38,175 nucleotides of DNA. It comes from CAYPKW01 sp964411425 (lineage in GTDB: Bacteria > Pseudomonadota > Alphaproteobacteria > Dongiales > Dongiaceae). A program made the position numbers and the translations under genes. Under the pieces are notes generated by a model. That model had not been told where the DNA came from, made no database searches, and saw only the letters and a program-made list of their open reading frames with translations. Location: the NCBI GenBank assembly GCA_964411425.1, contig CAYPKW010000023.1, positions 1-38,175 on the forward strand. Direction: 5' to 3'. Shown one piece after another: positions 17,572 to 25,810 of the stretch; position 1 is the first letter of the stretch; every line of letters starts with the position of its first letter.

Positions 17572-18078
17572 ATGAAGCGTCGTGAAAGCGGACCTCGCGG
17601 ACACAGGAAACTAGGGCCAGGGTTAGCGACTCTAGGCGCCGGTTTCGTCGCGGTAACCTTGTCGGCGCCCGCGGTCGCGGGCGGCAACCGCGACATGACC
17701 GAGGCGAAGCCGACGCCGGTTATTGCGCAGCCGTCGGCAGCAACCGGTTCCGATGATTGGTTGGCGAGGGTGTGGTCTGCGTTAACCAGTATACAGCTTG
17801 CTGCGCTCCCGCCTGAGAACGAAGCGTTCGACGAGGCGGTGGCTGATGGCGACGCCGCCGCCGCCCGCGAGTTCCTCAAGAATTATCCAGGCAGCGACCT
17901 GGGGCTCGAGTTGCTCAGATTGCTAGAACCGGACGTCGCCGCGGAAGTTTGCGCCGGCAATTCGTCGGCGGCCTGTGTGGCCTTCACCGAGACGGGGGCC
18001 GGGACGCCGGCCGCGCCTGCCGGTCCGAGCACCGAGGGCGGTGGGGGCACCGGCAACATCCCTGGTGACTATAATTAA
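17572..18078 (+). CDS. Secreted protein of unknown function, 168 residues
   Basis: Not recognised. A basic N-terminus (MKRRESGPRGHRK) is followed by a hydrophobic stretch (LATLGAGFVAVTLSAPAVA) and a probable signal peptidase cut after AVA, near residue 36. The mature part has a helical region with LPPENEAFDEAVADGDAAAAREFL and a conserved-looking pair of cysteines (EVCAGNSSAACVAF). It ends with a Gly/Pro/Thr-rich tail. GGGAG before the ATG supports the start. The helical part and paired cysteines suggest a small periplasmic or exported protein. It borders the glycan locus but points away from the UDP-xylose gene, which it meets tail to tail. Confidence 0.65.
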   Translation: MKRRESGPRGHRKLGPGLATLGAGFVAVTLSAPAVAGGNRDMTEAKPTPVIAQPSAATGSDDWLARVWSALTSIQLAALPPENEAFDEAVADGDAAAAREFLKNYPGSDLGLELLRLLEPDVAAEVCAGNSSAACVAFTETGAGTPAAPAGPSTEGGGGTGNIPGDYN

Positions 18079-18082
18079 GGAT

Positions 18083-18109
18083 CGCGGGCCGCGTTTCGAA
18101 CGTCCCGCG
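18083..18109. terminator. Hairpin between convergent genes (possible bidirectional terminator)
   Basis: CGCGGG (18083-18088) and CCCGCG (18104-18109) form a 6-bp GC stem with a 15-base loop that contains TTCGAA. It sits in the 48-bp gap where the secreted-protein gene and the UDP-glucuronate decarboxylase gene end. There is no U-run on either side, so it is not a classical intrinsic terminator. Confidence 0.3.
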
Positions 18110-18126
18110 GGCGTGCCGGCGCGGAT

Positions 18127-19140
18127 TTAGGACGCGCCAGCCGCGGCCGGTCCCGTGCCCTGTCCTTCGGAATTCGGTGGTCGCCGGACATTGGCCGCGG
18201 CCAACAGCCGGTCGAAGTACGCGATCGTCGGGGCGAGCCCATCCGCTAGTTGCGTCTTCGGCTCCCAACCCAGCAACGACTTCGCCAACGCGATGTCCGG
18301 CCGGCGGCGCACCGGGTCGTCCTGCGGCAGCGGCTTGAAGACGATGTCGGACCGCGACCCGATGAGTCGGCGGATGATTTCCGCCAGCTCGATCATCGTG
18401 ACTTCGCCGGGGCTGCCGAGATTGACCGGACCGGTGACGTCGTCGCCGGTGGCCATCATGCGCAGGAAGGCTTCGATCATGTCGTCGACGAAGCAGAACG
18501 ACCGCGTCTGCAGGCCATCGCCGAAGACCGTCATCGGATCGTTCTTCAGCGCCTGGATGATGAACGTCGGAACGACGCGGCCGTCGTCCGGGTGCATGCG
18601 CGGGCCATAGGTGTTGAAGATCCGCCCGACCTTGACCCGGACCCTGTGCTGGCGGCGATAGTCGAAACAGAGCGTCTCCGCGGCGCGCTTGCTCTCGTCG
18701 TAGCAGGCGCGGGGCCCGAGCGGATTGACGTTCCCCCAATAGCTCTCCTTCTGCGGATGCTCGGCGGGATCGCCATAGACTTCGCTCGTGGACGCCTGGA
18801 AGATCTTGGCCTTCGTCCGCTTGGCGAGCCCGAGCATATTGATGGCGCCGTGGACGCTCGTCTTGAAGGTCTGAACGGGATCGAGTTGGTAATGGACGGG
18901 CGAGGCCGGGCACGCCAGGTTGTAGATCTCGTCCGCCTCGGCGTAGAGCGGAAACGTAACGTCGTGTCGCAGCGCCTCGAAGGCCGGGTGGCCGATGAGC
19001 CGCTCGATATTCCGGCGCCGGCCGGTGAAATAGTTGTCGACGCAGACGACCTCGCAGCCGTCCTCGATCAGCCGATCGCACAGATGGGAGCCGAGAAAGC
19101 CGGCTCCGCCGGTGACGATCACGCGTCGGGGTTCTTGCAC
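18127..19140 (-). CDS. uxs: UDP-glucuronate decarboxylase (UDP-xylose synthase)
   Basis: A 337-residue extended SDR that converts UDP-glucuronate to UDP-xylose and CO2 in the cytosol. It has the NAD motif TGGAGFLGSH (10-19), the group-specific NLACPASPVHYQLDP (74-88), KTSVHGAINMLGLAKR, the active-site STSEVYG (117-123 including Glu120), the YxxxK of CYDESKR (Tyr147, Lys151), RIFNTYGPRM and DDPVRRRPD near 274-282. The NLACPASP block and Glu120 separate it from dTDP-glucose dehydratase. The start is GTG at 19140 with a perfect GGAGG seven bases upstream. It supplies a xylose donor for the glycosyltransferases downstream, and is divergent from the first of them. Confidence 0.92.
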   Translation of the reverse strand: MQEPRRVIVTGGAGFLGSHLCDRLIEDGCEVVCVDNYFTGRRRNIERLIGHPAFEALRHDVTFPLYAEADEIYNLACPASPVHYQLDPVQTFKTSVHGAINMLGLAKRTKAKIFQASTSEVYGDPAEHPQKESYWGNVNPLGPRACYDESKRAAETLCFDYRRQHRVRVKVGRIFNTYGPRMHPDDGRVVPTFIIQALKNDPMTVFGDGLQTRSFCFVDDMIEAFLRMMATGDDVTGPVNLGSPGEVTMIELAEIIRRLIGSRSDIVFKPLPQDDPVRRRPDIALAKSLLGWEPKTQLADGLAPTIAYFDRLLAAANVRRPPNSEGQGTGPAAAGAS

Positions 19141-19348
19141 TTCTCTGCCTCCATGGTTGATCGTGTTCGGCAGCCCTTCCGCGGATTGTCCTGGAGTCGG
19201 CGGCAGGACGAGGCATCGGGCCGAATCGCCTCGGGATTGGTCAACCGGGTGGTCCTCGCGACCGCTCCCATAGAGTATCTGGCCACAGCGACTTCCGCAA
19301 TTGCTGGCCGATGGTACATATCAACAACCCGAAGCGATGTGAACGACG

Positions 19349-20401
19349 ATGGATATCACGTATTCTGAACGCGACTTGAAGATAATACGCCACTTTGGAA
19401 CAGCCTATGTTCACGGCCATGTCCTGAGCACAAGTCCATTGGTGATTTATGGCACCGAGCCCGGTCGCGATCTTCCAGATAACAATTTTCTTGGCCCAGC
19501 GCTGCCACTTAATCGGTATTTGCGCGGCCGCCGGACATATTTCTTGATTGGCGTATTGTGGACATTGGAGTCGGACTCAAGGCTTAGGGCCTTAAGCGAA
19601 CAGTATTTCCCTTACGTGGCGGCCTATCCTGAGCACGTGCTGATCTATCTGTGCAACACGCCTGGCGAGGTTCGCGCGCTTACCGAAAGGGGCATAAGAT
19701 GTCAGCTCAGCAATCACAACATACTTGTCAGCGAGGACCTATTCCGAATCATTCCGCGCGTCGATAAGAAGTATGACGCGGTCTACGACGCGCAGATGGC
19801 CGCATACAAACGACACTACCTATGCACCAGTATTGAGTCTCTTGCTCTTATATATTTTTTCTGGGGCGACGCGGACTTTAGTTTGACATATTTTCAGCAA
19901 CTTCAACCGATTCTGACACAGGCAATTTACTGCAACCGTGGGCCAACCGGAAGTTGGCGCAGGTTAGAGCCTCGGCAGGTCGCGGAAATCATGAACTCGA
20001 GCCGAGTCGGCCTGTGTCTGTCGGAAATCGACGGAGCAATGCGGGCGAGCATGGAATACCTCCTGTGCGGCTTGCCGGTGGTGACGACGCCGAACATAGG
20101 GGGGCGAGATGAATTTCTCGACGATGAATATTGTGTCACCGTGGCGCCCGACCCGGAGGCGGTCGCGGCTGGGGTCCGCCAATTGATCGACGCCAGGATC
20201 GATCCCCAATACATCCGCGACACGACGCTGCACAGGGTGCGGGCGGAGCGCGAGAAATTCTTCGACTTCGTGCAGGAGATTTACGACCAGGAGGGCGCCG
20301 GCCGCCGATTCCGCGACGACTGGCCGAAGGTCTACATCAACAACCTAATAACCTGGCACCAGCCGCCCGAGAATTTCCTGCGCGCCGCGAACCTTCTGTA
20401 A
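19349..20401 (+). CDS. Glycosyltransferase, GT4-like (GT-B fold)
   Basis: A 350-residue protein whose C-terminal half has a GT-B donor-site pattern: VGLCLSEIDGAMRASMEYLLCGLPVVTTPNIGG (read in pieces, about residues 211-245) followed by REF and an ALGxAVDPEAV-type stretch (CVTVAPDPEAVAAGVRQL). The N-terminal half is atypical, with no clear glycine-rich first strand. The first 600 bases are visibly more AT-rich and use codons unlike the neighbours, suggesting acquisition by transfer. No strong Shine-Dalgarno precedes the ATG. The gene lies alone on the plus strand between two minus-strand genes. It is presumably a transferase in the surface or secreted glycan pathway; donor and acceptor are unknown. 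Confidence 0.72.
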   Translation: MDITYSERDLKIIRHFGTAYVHGHVLSTSPLVIYGTEPGRDLPDNNFLGPALPLNRYLRGRRTYFLIGVLWTLESDSRLRALSEQYFPYVAAYPEHVLIYLCNTPGEVRALTERGIRCQLSNHNILVSEDLFRIIPRVDKKYDAVYDAQMAAYKRHYLCTSIESLALIYFFWGDADFSLTYFQQLQPILTQAIYCNRGPTGSWRRLEPRQVAEIMNSSRVGLCLSEIDGAMRASMEYLLCGLPVVTTPNIGGRDEFLDDEYCVTVAPDPEAVAAGVRQLIDARIDPQYIRDTTLHRVRAEREKFFDFVQEIYDQEGAGRRFRDDWPKVYINNLITWHQPPENFLRAANLL

Positions 20402-20450
20402 CCGGATCGGCCCTTTCGCCCACGGCGCCGACTACCCGAGCGATCTGGGC

Positions 20451-23400
20451 TCATGCGTCCCACGACAGGACGAATTTTCGCCAGAAGGCGTGGTTGTACG
20501 ACGGGCTCTGCCCGGCCGGCAGGCGGACCGCGACGGCGAGCGTCATCGGCTCGGCCGACACCGTCGGCACCTCGACCGCGAGATCGCGGAGCTCCCACTT
20601 GTCGGCCACGGTGAGCCAGCCGGAGAATGCGGCGCAATTCTCCGGCTCGGCGCCGGTCCAGGCGATTGGGCGCCGGGATGCCACACTGTCGAACAGGGCC
20701 ATGGCGAACTCGACGATAGGGCCCTCGTCGTGGGCGACCTCCACGCTGGCGATCAACCTGCGCGCGAACCCGGGAAACACGCCGGCGAGCCTGGCGACGA
20801 CGACATGCCCCGGCCGTGGACGTAGCTGGAAGCCGGGTCCGTCGCCCTCGAAGGCAGGGACTGGGAGTTTGCTGGGGTAGGGCGTTTCGAGCTTGATGGC
20901 GGATTTGAGATCGGCATCGGACAGCGCCCGCGATAGTTGGTGCTCCGGCGGAGCACCCAGCCGCGGCCGGCGCAGCAGGGGTTCGCTCACCGCGTGATGG
21001 ACCAGGACGTTCGAGAAAAGGCCGACGCTCCCGCCCTCCGGCCCGCCGGCTTGGACGCGGACCGCGAACGTCAGGTCCATCGCCTCCGCCGCCGGCTTCG
21101 GGAACGACAGCGCCGTGACCCAGCGTGCGTACGGCCGGTCGAGGCGCCGCCAGCCCGAATTGACCTCTTCGAGACTGACGAACATATCGACGACACTGCC
21201 GAGGGGGGCCTTCGCGCTCGCCGCGCCGAAGGCGTCGACGCGGGTCGCCAGAAGCAGGAACTCGGTGGGAACCACGATCTCCTGGTCCAGCGAGATTTCC
21301 GCCATCGCCCGCGTGGCGCCGGCCGGGCAGGCCCCTTGCAGCGTCGCCGCGGCGACGCCGCCGGCTTCCGCCCGCAAATACAGCCGGTCGTCGCGGGTGA
21401 CGAAACCCACGGGCGGCGACCCCGCCGGCGCCGTCGGCCTGAGCTGCGCCAGCCGCAGCGCGTCGGCCGTCAGCCGGACCTCGCGGACCGGGGGCACCGC
21501 CGGCGGCGTCGTCGGGTCGCGGCCGACGCCGGTATCCACGATGGGGGCGAACCGGGCCGCCAAGTCACTGCTCGGCAGCATCAGCGACAGAATCTGCACC
21601 GCCGTGTTGGCGCGGCCCTCGTTGGCGGCGAAGTCAGCCAAAATCTGGAGTGCTTCGTCGGAGGAGACGGCCATATTTCCCAGAGTCTGCAGCTTCTTGT
21701 AGGCCGGGTTATAGCCAAGATTGGCCTGGTAGATCTCCCGTTCGCCGTCGTCGACCAGATGCGCCAATATGGTATCGTACAGGCGATCGACACCCGCGAA
21801 CCCGAATTTCCTGAACAAGGCAATGATCGGCTGTCGATTGTCGTACCAGTGTGACTGCCGGTACATGCTGTTCGGGTCGGACCGGTACCAGTAGAGCGGC
21901 TCCGGGATGACGCGAAGCTTCAGCCCGCTGAAGGTAGCCCGGGTGAAAAATTCCCAGTCTTCGCACTTGTAACGAACGTCCTCCGATAGGTAGCCAATCC
22001 TATCGAAGATCGACCGGCGGAACATCGCGTTAGCGTCCCCAAAGATGTCCTGGATGAACGCCAAGTCGATGCAGCCGCCCAGCGGCACGAACCAGATTTT
22101 CCCGTGCCGCTCGTCGGGCACGCCGCGGTCGTCGAACAGGAATCGCGATAGGCAGGTGCAGATGTCCGTCCCGGCGTGCAGCATGGCCCGCACGAAGCTT
22201 TCGACCGCATGGTCGAAAAGCACGTTGTCGTCGTCGAGGAACAGGATGAACTCGCCCGAGGATTGGCGGATGCCGTTGTTGCGCGCTGCGCCGAGATACT
22301 TGTTCTCCTGGCGGACGATCTTCCATTTTCGCTCGGCGAATGATGCCTCCAGTTCGGCAAGAAGCATGTGCGATTCGGGCCGCGTACTGCCGTCATCGAC
22401 CAGCACGACCTCGATATTTGGATAGGTCTGCCGGCGCACGGATTCGACCGCCCGGCGCAGCAATGTCGGGCGGTCGTAGTGCGGTATTACGATGGACACC
22501 AGCGGTCGATGGGGATCCTCGCCGGTGTTCCCGTCTGCCGGCGTCGCCGGGGTCTGCCCGAGCGAGCGATGAAAGGCCGCCCACGTCTCGACGTTCCGGG
22601 CGGGCGCCGAGGCCGCCGCGGCCGGCGCCGGCGGGTCGTCTAGGGCCTTCCCCAGCCGCTCGGCGAGCGCGGCGGGCGTCGGGGCCGACAGGCAGCGCGT
22701 CCGGTCAGCCTCGGCGACCAGCTCGGGGATGCCGCCGACCGCGGTGGCGACGAAGGGAATACTCTCGGCCAGGCAGTCGATCACGGTGCGGGGCGCATCG
22801 TCCATCAGCGCCGGCATCACGGCGAGCCGGCCGGGCACCCGCAGGTACGCCAGCTCCTGCACCGCCGTCATGCGCGGCTGGAGGGCGACCTCGTACGGCC
22901 AGCGCCCGGCGCGACGCAGCAGGATGCTGCCCGTGTGCTCGCCCAAAATGCGGGCGAAGCGCCCGAGCAGGGTGATTTTCAGGTCCTGGCGGCCCCGATC
23001 GACCAGGCAGTCGATTGCATCGCAGAACAGGATCAGGCCCCGGTGGTATTCGGTGTTGCCGAAGAACACGAGCTCCGAGACGCGGTGGCCGCCGGCTTGC
23101 GCCGGCACGCCGGCCGAACCCTCGCGCATTGGCCGCAGAACCGGATGCACCAGGGTCCTCTCGGGCAGGGCCCAGCCCTTGTCGCGCATCCAGTCGAGCA
23201 TGGCCCGGCTTGGCGCGATCAGGTAATCCGCCGCCTCGGCGCAACGCATTTCCATGAAACCGATCGCCAGGTCGTGCTTGTCCTTGAAGAACATCTTGTT
23301 CGCCGCGGCCAGCCATTCGAACGGCCGGCACGCCAGCACGGCGAGAATGGGGCCGCGCGGATATTGTCCGGTTTCCTTGGCAAGGAGGCTGTAATAGCCG

Positions 23401-23801
23401 ATGCCGCCATCGATGCAGAAATAGACGACGTCGAAATTTTTGGATTTCAGATAATGATATGCCGCAAGCGATCTCTGCTGCGGTCCGTAGTTATGCCCAG
23501 GAAGATCGGGCGAAGGCGCCAGGGCAACGAGGTCGACTAGGAAATTGACATTGTAATAGTTCTGCCACTTCTGCCACCAGTCTTCTTCAACCCTTAGGGA
23601 TAGCAGCCACTGGGGCGCATAGAGGATGGTGACGTTGTCCCCCTGGGCGGCCAAGATCTGTGCCAAGCCGGTGCAGGCAAAGGCGGTGTCGTTGCCTTCG
23701 AGCGGTTCAAGAAGGATGTCGCCGGTGACGATGCAGACCCGCAGCGGCCGCTGACGGGCCCCTGAGAGCGAGGTGTTCGCGGTATTGTCAGGCGTCGCCA
23801 T
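20451..23801 (-). CDS. Large fused glycosyltransferase: GT4-like + GT2 + duplicated C-terminal module
   Basis: About 1116 residues. Part one (about 18-390) is a GT-B type transferase beginning LRVCIVTGDILLEPLEG, with VFFGNTEYHRG, KITLLGR and the donor-site PALMDDAPRTVIDCLAESIP followed by ATAVGGIPELV. Part two (about 433-690) is a GT-A family 2 domain with SIVIPHYDRP, VVLVDDGSTRP (DD at 469-470), ARNNGIRQ and the DxD site FLDDDN (522-526), then ED in KCEDWEFF. Part three contains two similar beta-rich repeats, about 798-935 and 988-1114. The ATG at 23801 is used; in-frame GTG (23822) and TTG (23834) are alternatives and no start has a clear Shine-Dalgarno. No signal or membrane segment is visible, so it should act in the cytosol. 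It probably adds two sugars in succession. Confidence 0.82.
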   Translation of the reverse strand: MATPDNTANTSLSGARQRPLRVCIVTGDILLEPLEGNDTAFACTGLAQILAAQGDNVTILYAPQWLLSLRVEEDWWQKWQNYYNVNFLVDLVALAPSPDLPGHNYGPQQRSLAAYHYLKSKNFDVVYFCIDGGIGYYSLLAKETGQYPRGPILAVLACRPFEWLAAANKMFFKDKHDLAIGFMEMRCAEAADYLIAPSRAMLDWMRDKGWALPERTLVHPVLRPMREGSAGVPAQAGGHRVSELVFFGNTEYHRGLILFCDAIDCLVDRGRQDLKITLLGRFARILGEHTGSILLRRAGRWPYEVALQPRMTAVQELAYLRVPGRLAVMPALMDDAPRTVIDCLAESIPFVATAVGGIPELVAEADRTRCLSAPTPAALAERLGKALDDPPAPAAAASAPARNVETWAAFHRSLGQTPATPADGNTGEDPHRPLVSIVIPHYDRPTLLRRAVESVRRQTYPNIEVVLVDDGSTRPESHMLLAELEASFAERKWKIVRQENKYLGAARNNGIRQSSGEFILFLDDDNVLFDHAVESFVRAMLHAGTDICTCLSRFLFDDRGVPDERHGKIWFVPLGGCIDLAFIQDIFGDANAMFRRSIFDRIGYLSEDVRYKCEDWEFFTRATFSGLKLRVIPEPLYWYRSDPNSMYRQSHWYDNRQPIIALFRKFGFAGVDRLYDTILAHLVDDGEREIYQANLGYNPAYKKLQTLGNMAVSSDEALQILADFAANEGRANTAVQILSLMLPSSDLAARFAPIVDTGVGRDPTTPPAVPPVREVRLTADALRLAQLRPTAPAGSPPVGFVTRDDRLYLRAEAGGVAAATLQGACPAGATRAMAEISLDQEIVVPTEFLLLATRVDAFGAASAKAPLGSVVDMFVSLEEVNSGWRRLDRPYARWVTALSFPKPAAEAMDLTFAVRVQAGGPEGGSVGLFSNVLVHHAVSEPLLRRPRLGAPPEHQLSRALSDADLKSAIKLETPYPSKLPVPAFEGDGPGFQLRPRPGHVVVARLAGVFPGFARRLIASVEVAHDEGPIVEFAMALFDSVASRRPIAWTGAEPENCAAFSGWLTVADKWELRDLAVEVPTVSAEPMTLAVAVRLPAGQSPSYNHAFWRKFVLSWDA

Positions 23802-23923
23802 GGGTGCGTTCTCGGGGGTCACTGGGAATCTCAAAGCATAATGGAGATGTTCGGGAGCGCCTGGTTGTCCCCGCAGCTCGGACCGGGCCGGTCACGACTG
23901 CCTTCGTGATGGCTTAATAGATA

Positions 23924-23953
23924 TTGATTAATTTTCCCGTGGCAAGCTATCTC
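23924..23953 (+). promoter_or_regulatory. Possible promoter before the GT2 / methyltransferase pair
   Basis: TTGATT (23924-23929) and TATCTC (23948-23953) are separated by 18 bp in an AT-rich patch of the divergent gap between the large fused transferase and the plus-strand GT2 gene. The -10 match is poor. The location is right for a promoter, but this is a weak call. Confidence 0.22.
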
Positions 23954-24055
23954 TGTCGAATTGGACCGGCAACGCTTGGCTCGTCGCTCGGCCGTCGAGG
24001 GGCCGGCCGGTCGCCGGCCCGGTGCCTTAACTTCTTGGAACTTGGAGGTCACGGC

Positions 24056-25027
24056 GTGGGACACCAATTCGGTTTAATGAAACTGGACGAACGCCGAGTC
24101 GACGACGACCGCGAGGAAATCCGCTGCTTCTTCGCGGTCAAGAACGAATCGATGCGGCTTCCCTACCTGTTCGATTACTACAGGAAGCTGGGCGTCCGCC
24201 GTTTCTTCGTCGTCGACAACGACTCCGCGGACGGCTCCAGGGAATTCGTCCTGGAGCAGCCGGACGCGCATTGCTTTCATACGCCCGCGTCCTACTTCCA
24301 GAGCCTTTACCAGACCAACTGGATGAACGGCATCGTGAACGTCTTCGGCGACGGCCACTGGTGCCTCGTCGTCGATGCCGACGAGCTGCTGGTTTATCCC
24401 GACAGCGAGTCGGTCGATCTGCCTGAGCTGTGCCGCTACCTCGACGAGACGGGTGCCCAGGCGCTCTTCGCGCCGATGCTGGACATGTACGGCGCCGGGC
24501 CGGTTGTCGACATTGACTACCGGGCCGGCGAGCCGTTCCTGTCGGCCTGTCGGTATTTCGATGCCACGCCCTTCACCACGCGTTCCGTTGCGGGCGCATG
24601 CCCGCCGATCCAACTATTCGGCGGCGTGCGGCAACGGGTCTTCTGGTTCGGGGAGCATCGCCGGCACCTTCCGCCCAGCCTCAACAAGGTGCCGCTGGTC
24701 CGCTGGCGCCGGGGCGCAAGGTTCCTCAATTGCACTCACTTCGTGACGCCCCTCGCCCTCTCCGAATTGCAGGGCGCCCTACTGCATTTCAAGTTTCTTC
24801 CCGGCGTCGCGGAGCGCAGCGAGGCCCAGAGGAAGATCGGCGGCAATCCGGAGTGGTCGGCCTACGCCGAGGCCTTCGCGCGCGATCCCAAGCTGTCGCT
24901 GATGGGCGAAGAGTCGGTCCGCTACCGCGACACGGCCCAGCTCGTCGATCTCGGTTTCATGAAGACCTCCCTGCGCTATCGCGATTACATCCGATTGCCG
25001 CAACACCCGTCCAAAGAACCGAGGTAA
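24056..25027 (+). CDS. Glycosyltransferase family 2 protein (Glyco_tranf_2_4-like)
   Basis: A 323-residue GT-A type transferase. Landmarks are FFAVKNESMRLPYLFDYYRKLGV (about 25-47, read in pieces), FFVVDNDSADGSREFV (50-65), the WCLVVDADELLVYP stretch with the DADE metal site (107-110), and a later NCTHFVTPL. The KNE, DNxSxDGS and DADE pattern matches the Glyco_tranf_2_4 group. GTG at 24056 is preferred over the ATG at 24077, because GGAGG lies seven bases before GTG and nothing similar lies before the ATG. Three bases separate it from the methyltransferase gene, so the two are co-transcribed. Substrate unknown; it is one of the transferases of the glycan locus. Confidence 0.8.
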   Translation: MGHQFGLMKLDERRVDDDREEIRCFFAVKNESMRLPYLFDYYRKLGVRRFFVVDNDSADGSREFVLEQPDAHCFHTPASYFQSLYQTNWMNGIVNVFGDGHWCLVVDADELLVYPDSESVDLPELCRYLDETGAQALFAPMLDMYGAGPVVDIDYRAGEPFLSACRYFDATPFTTRSVAGACPPIQLFGGVRQRVFWFGEHRRHLPPSLNKVPLVRWRRGARFLNCTHFVTPLALSELQGALLHFKFLPGVAERSEAQRKIGGNPEWSAYAEAFARDPKLSLMGEESVRYRDTAQLVDLGFMKTSLRYRDYIRLPQHPSKEPR

Positions 25028-25030
25028 CCA

Positions 25031-25639
25031 ATGACTACGCCCCCCTACTTCGAAATCAAATCTCACGTCGATGAGGAGAGGTTCCTCTGCGCCCGGAGAT
25101 TGACACCTCGACACCTTCTTAATTGTCTTCTGCTCCCCGATCGCGTCGAGCTTCTCAAGTACCTGCCGACGAAGGGCACGGTCGCCGAGGTTGGTACTCT
25201 ACGCGGCGAATTCGCGAAAGATATCCTGTCAATCGCGACACCCGCTAAGTTCCATATTATCGACAAGGATTTTACTCAATTTGACAGAGCCCATTTCTCT
25301 GAGCATATCAAGAACAACGCCGTCGTCCTCCATGAGGGCGATTCTTCATCGATTCTTGGGCAATTCCCGGATAGATCCTTTGACTGGGTCTACATTGACG
25401 CCGATCATACGTTTGAGGGAGTGCGGAAGGACATAATCAGTTCGTTAAAAATAATCAAGGAGAGCGGTTATTTGGTTTTCAACGATTATACGGCCTATTC
25501 GTCATTGGAAAAGTGCCAATACGGTGTGATGCGAGCAGTCAACGATCTCTGTTTGGATGAGAATTTCGAGTGTATCTTCTTCGCCCTAAACCCTTTAGGA
25601 TACCACGATGTAGCCGTCCGAAGAATGAGTCTTCGCTAA
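25031..25639 (+). CDS. Class I SAM-dependent methyltransferase
   Basis: A 202-residue Rossmann-type methyltransferase resembling the Methyltransf_24 group. Motif I is VAEVGTLRGEFA (51-62), the acidic end of strand two is in HIIDKDF (75-81), and the DWVYIDADHTFEGVRKD block (118-134) is the family signature, followed by GYLVFNDY (146-153). Proteins of this type in sugar loci methylate glycans or modify nucleotide sugars. GAGG is seven bases before the ATG. The gene is distinctly more AT-rich than galE and the transferase before it, suggesting separate origin. It follows the GT2 gene by 3 bp. It probably methylates a hydroxyl of the glycan, which is inference. Confidence 0.82.
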   Translation: MTTPPYFEIKSHVDEERFLCARRLTPRHLLNCLLLPDRVELLKYLPTKGTVAEVGTLRGEFAKDILSIATPAKFHIIDKDFTQFDRAHFSEHIKNNAVVLHEGDSSSILGQFPDRSFDWVYIDADHTFEGVRKDIISSLKIIKESGYLVFNDYTAYSSLEKCQYGVMRAVNDLCLDENFECIFFALNPLGYHDVAVRRMSLR

Positions 25640-25810
25640 CCCGATCAATTCCCGATGGCGGCGAATTTCGACAAGCGGTCGGGCGATACCGGAGTGCGGG
25701 CATATGGGGGTGGCGTCGTGAGCACGGTTGCCTTGCATGATTTCCGATCGGGATGTGGTTGACGGGGGTGGCAAACGACCCGACGAAACGCCGCCACCGA
25801 ATCACGGGCC

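Noticed and set aside
25640..25810. Possible small gene or RNA between methyltransferase and galE
   Set aside because: No start with a ribosome binding site, no hairpin and no conserved pattern seen.
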